Below, in pieces: positions 33,701 to 46,600 of a stretch of DNA of 64,000 nucleotides. The DNA lies in assembly GCF_964340395.1 (NCBI RefSeq), contig NC_135555.1:15603246-15667245 (forward strand). The letters run 5' to 3'. The stretch comes from Glandiceps talaboti (taxonomy: Eukaryota; Hemichordata; Enteropneusta; Spengelidae). The position numbers and the translations under genes were made by a program. The notes below the pieces were generated by a model. The model searched no databases, had not been told where the DNA came from, and saw only the letters and a program-made list of their open reading frames with translations. How positions within the stretch are numbered: the first letter of the stretch is position 1; every line of letters begins with the position of its first letter.

Positions 33701-36700
33701 GATCTTTATTTGTCCACATAAATTCAGAAATATGATGAATGGTTGCCATGGTGCAGCATCCTTGTGACCTAATAGACACATGTGTGTACTCTTTTAATAA
33801 TCTGGCTAAAGTTTCAAGGGGGAGAATGAGCTGAAAAGTTTTATAAATAATGTTTTGAAAAAGCCAGGTATGAAATTAGTTGAAAGATTCAAGCCATTTT
33901 TGTACTAAATTACAACTGATAATTAGTTTCCTCAAGTGTTGCAGGTATCTAACTGTGCAAAAATGATAAATACAATGTAGCCGACAGTCCCGATGTTTCC
34001 ATGGATACAATATTAACCACCACCTACCTGTTCCATCGGTATGCCATTAACATTTGTCATAATAAGTCGACACACTGCGCCACAGATATTGTCCACAACT
34101 CCACTCTTCTGTTCTTTGGAAACCAAACTAAATAAAATATTCAGCATCTCATGGTATTTACTACAAGAGAACACAAGTTAAGGAAAACACAACAACAATT
34201 AACAAGCTAAACATTGTCTACTGAGCTTAGTACCAGTAGAATGATGACTGGCTGACTGTGGCTTGATTGAATCATTGATTTTATTCTAGCCCCCCCCCCC
34301 CCCAAGAAAATTGTTTGGTTCTGGTAACCTGACCCAACCTAGCTTTTCACTGCCAACCCTTATTTTTTTTAGGTAATTTGAAAAATAAATAAATTGAGAA
34401 TTTCTGTTGACAGCTAGCTACATACATTATAACAACATGAACCAAAAAAAAAATAAAAATAAAAAAAAATTCCTACCCACCCATCCCCCTCTTTTGATAT
34501 TTGCTGTTATCAGAACCACATATTTTTTCTTAATTGGCCTTTATAGTTATACCAAGTGATATACACCGATTTGTAATGTTGACGACATCGTCCATGACTG
34601 ATCATGAAATCATTCAAACATGATGCGATATAACCTGATTATAAGCGATTAAATATGGTGCACAAGCTGTTGTACTTATTCCCCATATGTTACAAAAGAG
34701 CTAAATATATCTACAAATCCATTAGTACAATGTATACATTAAAGCTGAAAATAATGAGAAATAAGATCAGACAATACAGTGATATAATATTGTGATGTAT
34801 GGCATAGCCTGTATATTATTATGACAAATGCTTAAAATATGCATTATAGAATGCACAAGCCAAGATGAACAAAAATATGGGAATTTATAGTCTAGTCGTT
34901 CTACATCACGACAATAAAATGCGTGTCTACAAAAATATACATCACTGGTTCTGCTGTGTTTGAAATATGAGTCAAAACATTCAAAATTGCCATCATTACT
35001 TTCTTCGATATTACTGGCACTGGTATAATTACGCTATTCCCCAATATTTTTCCTCATTCAGCTGGAAAATAATCATGACCTGAGGGTTGTCGCTACTTGT
35101 CTAGCGACTCGTAGTGACAAAGGCCCCTTAGGTCACTCATATATTTCCCTTGCTGAACAAAGAAATATATTGGGGAATAACATTTAATTAAACCAGTATA
35201 TAGATGGTGCAAATCTAGAGAGCTGGTTGGGCAAGACATCAAACTAACTCTACTGAAATAGTGATATAGCACAATTGGCATGACTCCATGTGACATTTAT
35301 AGTACTGTATTAATTATTTACTAATTTTATCCATGCCATCTGCATCCACTTCAATTTGAAACAATCAGTTTGAAAGACAATGTGAAATCGAAACCAATTT
35401 GACATGCCATCTGATGCGCAGTACTTAATGACTCATCAGAATTTGATGTGTCTTTATTTCTTTATACAATGCAATGAATCACAAGAAAGCAGTTTTAAAA
35501 AAAAAATCATTTTGACTGGCAACAAAATTGTTAAACTTAGGCCAAACAAAACAAATTATATGGTTCTGATTACGCTTAATTTTAGAATAGGTGGGGTAGA
35601 TGGAGGTACGGGTATCTAGTTCAGGTAGTTATGTTTGCCTTTGTTTTCCATATGGTCTCTGTGTTATTGGTTTCTTCCCATCAGATGTACAGCCATTACA
35701 GATTGGAAGAACAGTTTTATATTGTCTTTTTAAAATTGATGTCAGTTTCTGCACTTCAATACCAGTGCCGCACAAATGGCCTTACGTCCAATGCCACCAC
35801 CATAATAGGGCAGTTCTACTGGCATGGCACAGTTTAGGTCTGGTCTGACAGCGATGGCGTCCCAAACATAATTAAATATCACTATTTCACAAGACTTTAC
35901 AACTTCCGCGATTTTATTATTTTTTCTAAATTCCTTAAAAAATAAGTTAGGGTTGGTACTGAAAACCTAGATGGAGTCAGGTAACCGGAACCACACAACT
36001 TTTTTAAAGGCCTTATAAGAAGGTACACTACTGGGAGCATATAACTATCGTGAAAAAGTGGAATTCAAAAAAAGTTTCAACGTGGACAAGTCTCTATCAC
36101 CATTTTCACTTTTCATTATTTCTATGCTTTTTATAAACAAAAGTCATGTATTGCATGATTATTCCCATGCATTAGCTGGTTACATCTGGCCAGTAACTAC
36201 ACACTAAACTACTTTAGTTCTAGCCTTCAAATACCAGTGTAGTTGGTACAATACTACCATGGTAACTCAACTGGCATTCAATACCTTGACAAGTGAGCCC
36301 TTCTCAGATCACAACTACGAGATGACAAATTAATACAATCATGTATATTCGAACATGTTGCTAGGAAACTGCACTTCGTTCCCTACAAAACTGCAAACAT
36401 TACAAAAGCTATTGAAAAAAACATGAAGTAAGATACAAAACGAATTTAATCAGGGAAATTGCCTTTTGAAAACGTCTGAATGAATCAAGTCACCAAGGAT
36501 ACGGAAAGAGTGCTTCCCCACTGCTCTCAGCCAAGGTTCCCATACCATATATGGCATTGTTTCTCACTTCATCATCTTCATCCCTTGAACCACTAACTAG
36601 GACTGGGTAAAGATGCTGAATGAAGGGTATGATGGCTGGACCCATGTTTTTAATTGTTTCTGACAGTATACCAATGGCAAATGACTTATCAGATACTGGA

Positions 36701-37571
36701 CTGCTCCTCTTCTGTAATAGAGAAAACAATCAATACTTCAGAGATTTTACTAAAAATGGTGTGTTAAATGGGCCCTATTTTTAGTTTAAAGGCCAGTGTT
36801 TCAATCCCAGGTTCTTGTATTAGCATTATTCCATCAGTGGAGCCATGACTATTAAGCTAATTTAAGACTGTTCTGCACCAACTTTTTCCCTAGCTCTGCC
36901 AGACTGTTTTTACACCAGTCCTACATTTCAAGCTTATTCTTAAAACAAACTGAGCCTTTAAATCAATGTACAAAAGGCAGCCACAAAACACACACAAAAC
37001 TTTCTCTCATCTAGCTGCTACACCTAATTCTGCTAACGTTAAATGCGACTAAAGATTACATAGTATCAAAGGTGCTGTCAAGCGCTTGCCCTGAGCTGCA
37101 CAGCTTTTGTACAACAACCTTCCGAGTCTAAGATCCGGATCTTACTCAGAGTCTAATCTTTCCCTAGACAGTGAAAAAAGTGTTAAAATATGTAACAAGT
37201 GTGAACACAGAACATGTACATGTGTATAGCTTCAATGTCAATCAATGACTGTTATGCAGCAAAAGCCAATCAATCTTTTTAATATACTTACATGTAATAT
37301 AATTGCTTTCAATGAAATCGTTTCTTTTTCTATGTTCACTATATTTTTATGACAATTTCCTGTTTATGACTGGTTTTTATTGTCTGTATATTGAGCTTAG
37401 ACATAAATATAGAATGCTTTGATAATAAATAATATGAAGAGAGTAATGAAAATTTATAACATACTTATTCTCTGTCAAATGGACATATGAACACAAGGTT
37501 GATATTGCAAAAAAAAAGAAGGATTGTTTCTGGTCAGCAGGCGCATCACTTAATAAATACCTCCACATTGA

Positions 37572-37605
<34 letters not shown>

Positions 37606-40600
37606 TCTAGACCATGCAGTCTGCAGATCTGGGGGGAAAACACAAACACAAACATAACCCCCTTCCAACATTAATTGCTACTTCAGTGAAAACAACTGCA
37701 GAGCCAATCATGAACAAGCAAATGACATCTGCCCCACATACACACTTGCTCTAAAGTACTAAATAAAAGAACAGTAACTGCCATAAATAGTAGACTGAGT
37801 CACAGGTTTGTTGAGAATTGACAAAAAGAAATTTAAACAAATTTGGCCATATACCACAACAGACAAACTAACATTTCATAGACATATACAGAGTGAAAGA
37901 AATATTACTTTTTGACGGGAGGAGATAAGCATGAGCCAAATTATTGTCTTTGAATGAAAAATATGGATTATATACCCTGGTCGTTCTATTTCATCTTTCA
38001 GCCACAAAATACTCATGACAATGCCCCTTAGGACACTTGTCTGTTTTCCTTGGCTGAATGAAGAAAAATACTGGGGAATAATAATATTCACAATTATTGT
38101 GGAGTGTCTGAATATGTAGTATCCCACACACCCACTTGTGTAATTTCCCACATTGAACAGTAATAGATTTAGTTTGTGTCTATCACAGTTAGCTGAAAGT
38201 TTGGTTTGCAAACAACAATTATAGTTTTAGTTTGTGTCTACCACAGTAAAACTGAAACCTTGACTGCCTCTGTAGCCATAAGCTGTATCCATGGTGACAA
38301 AGCAAGACTATCAAAAATTATGATTTTACGCTCAGTGTAGAAAAAAGAAACAAGTATGTGATATTAAATTCCTTCTCTGTTTTGACACCTGAGGCATTGT
38401 AAGATGAGAAATTAATCGGGTTCCATTTGTCAGCAATATGAAAGATTTGCGTCAATGAAGCAGATTCGCACACGACACAAATGATTGACATTTGATAATA
38501 TTGACCTTTCTGGCCTTTGAGATAATTTTCATTGAAATAATAAACGAGAAAGATCATCTGATATGTTATGGCCAGTAGCAAAGTTTATCTATCTGAGCGT
38601 CTTAGCATCATCATATAGTAAACCAACACTGAGAAATGTTCACATCTGATCCTAGTCTCAACTTATCCAGACTCCGTGCATCACTTTAATGACTACCATC
38701 CCAAGTGAAAATCTGGGGGACACATCACACAAAAAGCTCCGAGTGACAAGAATGATGCATCCTGAGAGATTCCCTTCCACAATTGCACTATTTTACAGTC
38801 ATTGTTTTTGTAATTATTATAATTAGTATGACAATAAAAAATTGAGAGCCTCAATAGCTGTGTTCCATTCTCTGTAGATGTGGTAATGAAGTGGTGGTAT
38901 AGAGAATGGAATACAGGTATTAAAGTATATCTCCAAAGGTGCATCACATTTGACGCTCGGATTTCTTCTGTCTGTCCCCAGACTTTTACTTGGAGGCAGT
39001 AGCCATTAAAGTGATGGAGTCTGGGTAACCAAAACTAATCTTATAATGTTCCTTAAAAAACCCAGCTGATTTTAATTGTTGTTATCAATCGTTTATTCAG
39101 TCCTGTTGGCCACTAGCCAAAAAATACAAACCTTAAATATACAAAAATGAACGAACAGCTAATTTTAATTAGCATATATGTGCACTGCATTAAGAAATAC
39201 ATTCAACAATGTATCCATTTATGCACTATCAAGGGGGCCACTGTTCATTTGTTTGGAATCTTGTCCCATTTTCCTCTAGTTACAAAGACCCCTTAGGTCA
39301 CTCGTATTTTCCTTGGCTGAACAAGGAAAAATATTGAGGAATAGCATCTAGTTTAAATACAGCGACCTTTATAAGGTATATCAGAGAATACAAACAACCG
39401 TACTTGATAGGATTACTGTTCTATAAACCAAGATTTGTTAGGATTTCTACAAGTACTCATCAAAATGATTACAATTTCAAAATAACCTCGAAGTGTAGTT
39501 TTTTCCACAGTGGGTGGGCAAACATGTCCTTGTATTACATTGATAAATATGCATTTATCATTCTAGAATCTATATTTTTACAGTGTGGGCTTTATGCAAC
39601 TAATTAGTTTTGGATTAGCTTTGAGAATCACTCCCATCATTATTAACAAACTAGACAGAGTATATTGTTTCAATTATGCAGAACGATGTTGTTTTTTACA
39701 TCTTGCATAACATTTTTGTTACAAATTACACACACAAAATATAGACACTGATAGCATGCACACATAATATATTTAATGTATATATTATCTCACTGTGAAC
39801 ACAAAATAAACAGTTTTGTGTTTGAATCTTCCTTGTTTCATCCTACAGTGATGTCCATTTTTTGTTCACTGTGAAAACAATGTTACAGTATGTGCGTATG
39901 TGCGTGTGTGTGTGTGTGTGTGTGTGTCACAGTGTGTGTGTGTGTGTGTGTGTGTGTGTATCTGTGTGTATGTACTATCAGTGTCTTTATTTTGTTATAT
40001 GCAATTCATTAAAAAAATGTGTGGGATGTAAAAAATGATATTTTGTTTTATGAAATTTGTAGCAAACAATATTGTGTGGGATGTAAAAGATATGATGTGT
40101 CCTCATTGAAACTCAATATGCTCTCTCATTTAGAAGTAACGAATCTCCTCTGAGTAATTGCTGTCTGAATTGACTATATCTAGAGCTAATGTATACTTTC
40201 GGTGTACAACGAGGCACTCATTTACATTATAACCTAGTATGTTTTCATTCAGTGCATAAAGAGAAATTATAGGATAGCGATGAATATAATTATTATTTTT
40301 TTTTTTTAAATGTTCATGTCAGAGCAAAAATAATCTGGGTGGTTTAGGTACTGAATTGTTTTCATATGTTTCTCATTCAGTACTTAAGCCACCCTCATTA
40401 TTTTTGCTCTGACATGAACATTTAAAAAAAAATATTTGAAACAGAGAACTCAAGTTGAATTACTAAAAGGAACGAGACGATAAAATACAATTACTTTGGA
40501 ATGGTAAATTTGAAGCGAATGCAACATCTGAGAGAGAATAAAGCTGAATTAGTAGATCATTGTGTGATCAAGATCTGCGGTATACATGGATTAAAACTTC

Positions 40601-43600
40601 ACATTCGTTTTAAATTTACCATGCCAAAATAACAGTTACTAATTTCTACTGCTGTATTGATTCGTGGAACCATGCACACAATATATTTTCCAATCATGCT
40701 AATCATGCTAGAAGACTGTATGGGCAGGCTTACTTAATTCTATTTGCAACCCTTTCAGACTATTAAAGTATGATAATTGTAAGAATCATCAGTATTTTAA
40801 TTCATGCACACTTAGTTTTTATTTTTATTTTTTTTTAACTGGCTATCATTTTTAAGGTGTTACAATAGGAAACTTAAAATTGAGTACAGGTGCCCCTTAT
40901 TCATGTATATCTTATATACTGCTGCTACAAATTATTTGTGAGAAATACACACTCTGGATCATACTCACAGTTTTCGGAAGTAACAGCGGCAGAAATCCGG
41001 CAAAGTATGGAGCACAGTTCTGTCCCCCTATGGCAGTGGCTAATGATGGGATAAGATCTCCAGCACATTCTATCAGCATAGCATCATACTCGGCTTGTTG
41101 TTCATCATCTATATCATCATCATCTTCATCTTCACCCTGACACATTGTCTGTGAATACAGAAAATTTGACATGTATGGAATTAATCCAAGAATTGATAGA
41201 AGATTCCAGTTGCTTTTTTTCATTATCGTAAACCAGTCTCTTTTATGGCACCGTCCAAGACACATCGTCTAGATATAGGTGATATCTCTAAGTGTTGCAA
41301 AAGAAATATCAGCTCATGTTTGCGAGAATATGTTTTCTGTACTGACTTATGACTGACACAGGGATCTGATCATCATTGGTACCTTTCTCACTTCATTGGA
41401 GCAAAACAGGAAAGCTGCTGGATTTTTCAACTTTTAGTCAACAAGTGTCATACTCTGAGCCTGAGGGATGATATCAGCATGTATCACCATTTTTATCAGA
41501 TGCTGTTCATATCCTTATTATACCATTACTATAGTTTTTATTCAACTAGCCTGTTCATTTTACCTTATTTGATTTTTCAAATTGAAATCAGGTCGTATAT
41601 TCTATTTACCAGTAAGTCATTTTTGAACACATTTATTGCAGCTGTAAGGTAAATTGACATAATCTACTGACTTGCACTGTATATAGGCACATGGTCTATG
41701 AGCACAGAAATTAGGGATAATTAAAACAACTAACAACACAAGCCCATAACAAACCAGACTATTCTAATCAGGGGATTTGCACTATATTAGTGCCAATAGT
41801 TCTTGTTGTGTTAACAGTGGCTGCACTTGTGTAAGTATTTGAGTTTTAGGTATTCCTTAGCACAGAGAGTAAAATAAATTCTTCACTGATGGTGAGGGAG
41901 GGAATCACTGACATGATAAGGAACTGATATTGTACAATTGCGACCACATTTCACATGCCCTTGTGAAACTTTTCAAATAGGCTCAAGCTATCCCTTTGTA
42001 CATTTCAAATGGGACACACACCACTCCCATTTGCAGCTATCCAAATTGGACACATCCATTCACTTTGTCGGAAACCGAGTTCAATCTTTCCCCTGAATCA
42101 GTACAAATGGTATCAAGCCATCCCCTTTATAACTATCCAAACAGAGCACACCCACTCCCTTGAAACTTTACAAATAGGATTGAGAAATCCCTTATAAGCA
42201 ACTATATTAAATTCTATTCACTTTGTAACTACACAAAATCAATGCAATCCAACTTTCTCTTGAAAAAGTACACGTACAGGTCTTACCAACCCCTTTGACA
42301 CTGTGCCCATGAGACCTGACCACCCCTTTGAAATTATTGAAATAAGATCTACCAATCATTTTGTAACTTAGTAGCTATCTATGTAGAACCTAATGGCGGA
42401 CAAGAAAAGTAATTCCAGTTAATACTATCTCCTGGCAGTACATTGTATTTAACTCATACGACCATCCTTTGGCAAGGATTTGTAATATTACATCCCAATA
42501 AATCTTGCCTCCAGGTTTTACATTAATCTTCCTTGAAACACTATTTTTCATGTCGTATACAGTGATTTAATTGGTATGGTTACACAGCAGTAACTTGTAT
42601 ATTTCCTGACGCAAGACATATTCCCAGAATGATATGATCCCCGTAATTCTGTAATTGGAAGGATGTTTTTCTAGACCCTTTCTTCCGGACATAATTTCCA
42701 TGGATGGGATTTACAGTGACAAGAGACATATTCACTGCTTACAAGACGTTGGTTTGTCAAAAGAAGGAATTACCAAGGATATGTATTTAATGTCATACTT
42801 GATTTCCATTTATCTTTGCATATAAACAATGTGAACCCACTGTGAATTGAAAATGAATAATCTATTTTCATCTCTTGATGTCCTCTGCAGCTTTTGACTA
42901 TACATTTGAATATGGCGTGTATAGTATATTGTGAATAATTTGTCTGCTAATAAAGGTGGATTTGTAGTTTAACTTGTCAAAGGCCAGGGTTTCAATCCCA
43001 GGTTCTTGCGTTCATGTAATGTTATCACTGGAATCATGATTACAAATTGATTATTCTTTTGTTTTATGGACCAAATTTTTCTACAGCTCTGCCAGACACT
43101 TATTTCAGACCTAAATTTTAATCCCTTTTTTCTAAGTAGGGCCTTTAAACTTGAATAGAAGTTTGTTGACTGGTCCTAGAGATGTAGTCTTCCAAATACT
43201 GCGTTTCGGGAAGACACAAGCCTAATACCCCCCCCCACCCCACCCCCACCCCACCCCCAGCCTACATCAGTGATGTACCAGGGCTTGTTGCCAAGTTGTG
43301 TGGGAGTTAAAACGTGGTATATATGTGTATAGTATTACATGTAGAGGAATGTCTCAGCCGTACATCAGAGATAGAAATGAAACAAAATTGACATGGAAAA
43401 CATATTGCTGTAACCTCTCTTCTTACTTTTATTTTATTTCATTTATTTATGACACACAATAAATGTCAAAAACAATTTTTAGTTAATAAAACGTATTGAT
43501 GCCATCATCCATTGCACAAGTCATCTTTTTAACTGTCCTCCTTATTTCTACTTACATTCATGACCTTCTATTTCTCTTAAAAATCTTTAATTTGACCAGT

Positions 43601-46600
43601 GTTATCTCTCAACTTTGACATTAAATGTATAGAGCGTAGTAATTTTATGACCTTTAAAAATTGATGAGAGACTTTAGTCTCTTTAATCGGGTTTGTTAAA
43701 ATGAGGATACATAAAAAAATCTACTTTCTAGTAATTTAAAAAAAAAAGATTAACATCAAGACTTGCACATTCTTAATTGCACTGTCTAATTTATCATTAT
43801 TCTGATAATTTTTTGACCTCTATATCAGCCATTTGTATGGTGACTCTAGATTTTTTAAATTTGATTTTAACTGAGAATAGGTTGATTTTTTTCTTGAACA
43901 AAGTAATAGCAAAATTTGTTTTAGAGTTTATTTCTAATGCGCATTCTACTTTAACTTGCGTCTACTGTAAAATTTTCGCAGTTACTAGCTCTGTTTGATA
44001 CAGTCACGCCTAAACCAGTAAGAAAATACAAAAAAGATAGCAAAACTGTATGAATACAGTATCTTGCAACGTTTTGTCTAAAATGAGATGAACTAAATTT
44101 GCCACCGAGTAAACAGCAAATGCAGACATCAAAACATTGGCACCTGCATGTCTGTGTCTAGTTGCAATATGTTTTTAATTGGTTTATTTCATTTAGACAA
44201 AATGTAACAGGAAATTGCTATCTTGCGCTTTATGTGTAGAAGGTGCATGTTCACGCTTAATGGTTTCTGTGTGGTTGTATCGAACAGAGCCAGTGAACGG
44301 TAATATGAAATGAGCCGTAAATACTTGCACATAGACAAGGACAAGACAGCTTTGATGTAATACAGTCATGTACTACTACAATCTGATGAAAATTGGATGT
44401 AGTGTACACATCACAATTTTTCTTGGCTGTTACATTTACTGTCGCTTGTTCGTTTGTGAGCGCTTGTTACATACATCTGACACAACACCATAGGTTTTCC
44501 TGTGCCACACGAGAGCAACGAGTGCATTCACTCAACAAATGAAAACGTAATAAGCCAAAACATGCGGGTACAGTACAGTAGAGTGCTCTGATCAAAAAGA
44601 GCATGAGCACAGAGCGCAGACAACAATGTTATCGTTATTGTTTGGTGGTTCTCTTTCTTTCAAATTTGTATGTTGAGTGGTATATTGTAAGACAGATTCT
44701 AATTGGTTACTCGTAAGTATGAGATTGGGTTCGGAAAAACCTATGGGATTGTATCAGATGTATGTAACAAGCTCTCACAAAAGAACAAACGACAGTAAAC
44801 GTAACAGCCAAAAAGACATCATGTCATGTACACTACATTGGAGTTTAATCAGATTGGTACTACTACTACTACCAGACTAATTATAATGCCATAACATCAA
44901 TTATATGTACAAGTATTCTCAATATTGTCATTTAACCTTTTCATCTTTTGGTTAATGGACTTCTTTGATTAACGATTATGGTTTTCTTTTTTTAGAGCAA
45001 TGGAAATGCACACTGCATGATATTCTGTAAACAAGTTCAACTGATTATAATTTTAATAAAGCCCATGACCATACTACTAGAGTTTTTTCATTAAACTTGA
45101 AAACAGATTACTTACTAAGTACCCGTAATGGATATTATCAAGGCCATATTTCCACCTGTAAACATATCCATGGAAGAGTTTGTGGCATTGGAATAAAGAT
45201 AAGGGGCATGGAATATTCCATTTTTCAATAAGGAGATAAGCGTGACAGAATATTCCATCACGACTAAAGATAGGGGATGGAACATATCATAATTAAAGAT
45301 AGCGGTGATGGAATATTCCACCATCAGTAAAGACACAGGGGGGGGGGGGGGATATACCATCTTTTGTAATGATTGGAGTGATTGCTTAATATATGGTACT
45401 GTTTCATGATAAAGGTCAAGAACACACAATTACAGGTAAACTATTATAGTGTACAAGGTTGAATATGTTCCATATTATGAGTATTGGAATAATACAACAT
45501 ACAAGTTGTGTTCTCCAAGGAATGTTTTCACAAGAGGGCTCACAGACAAGGAACACCTTCTGTAGTTCTCTGTTCCCAGTTTGAGACAGGAAGGGAAAAT
45601 GTTGGATTGGCATGGTGATTATTTTGATATCAATTCTGCATAAATGATTTAGAGTACAATTTTGATTTTGTCAAGCGGGTACTAAAGAATTACAAAAAAG
45701 GTGTTTAGTGCACCTGTGTCTTGGCTCTAAAAATGATGATATCATTTGGCCCTCTGTTTAAAACATTTGCAGGGTGACACCTCATTTTTCCCCCTAGATT
45801 TGGACTGAGAATGGATTGTCGTTTTCCTGAACAAAAGTAACAGAAAAAGTGTAAACAGTTTATTTCTGAGGTGTTTTCTCCTTTAAGAGGAATTTCTTGG
45901 CATCATACATGTACATTTAGTACTCGGAATTCTCATAATTGCTATTGTTACCTTATATCATGCAAACATACACCTGTGACCGAGTATAATGTATGAGTAC
46001 ACAGTGTAATGCACACATACAGAATGATGTGAACGAATACCAAATGTCATGCACACATACAAAATGTTCATATGTGTGTATGTGTTTACCAAATTATATT
46101 CAAGTCAAAGAACTAAACCCATGGGTTTCGTAACAGATTCCCCACACTACACTATTAAAGAAAAGTGTAATCATGACCAGTATTTTGTTTACTGGTGACA
46201 TCAGTTGCAATCAATGCTGTTTTAGATTCTTGTGTCTGTTTATAATTTCATGAATATGGCTGTGACTCGCTTAATATTTTGGTCCACCACTGTTTCAAAA
46301 TCAAGTGTTTGATAAACCATTAAAATCAAAGTACTGTCCCCCTACTCTATGCTTTTACTTACAGATTCACAACATGACAATTTTGGAGAAAAAAAGCAAC
46401 TCGACCAGTATTTTGTCTACAGGAGACATCAGTTGCTATAAATGCTCACAGACAAATGTCTGTGAAATGCTGTAAGTTTATATTGTCCCATGGTGCAATG
46501 TCCTTTCTATAGAACAATTATAGCTAGTCTTTTATGCTTTCCTCCGTGGCATGTAGTAATTGATCAGCATGTGAGTTACTATGGAATGAAATACAAACGC

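Noticed and set aside
36790-36820. tRNA-derived SINE (gtttcaatcccagg resembles a tRNA B box)
   Set aside because: No A box at the right distance, and the unit has inverted ends like a DNA transposon.
45115-45429. 104-codon - frame
   Set aside because: Covers the palindromic minisatellite and a G run.
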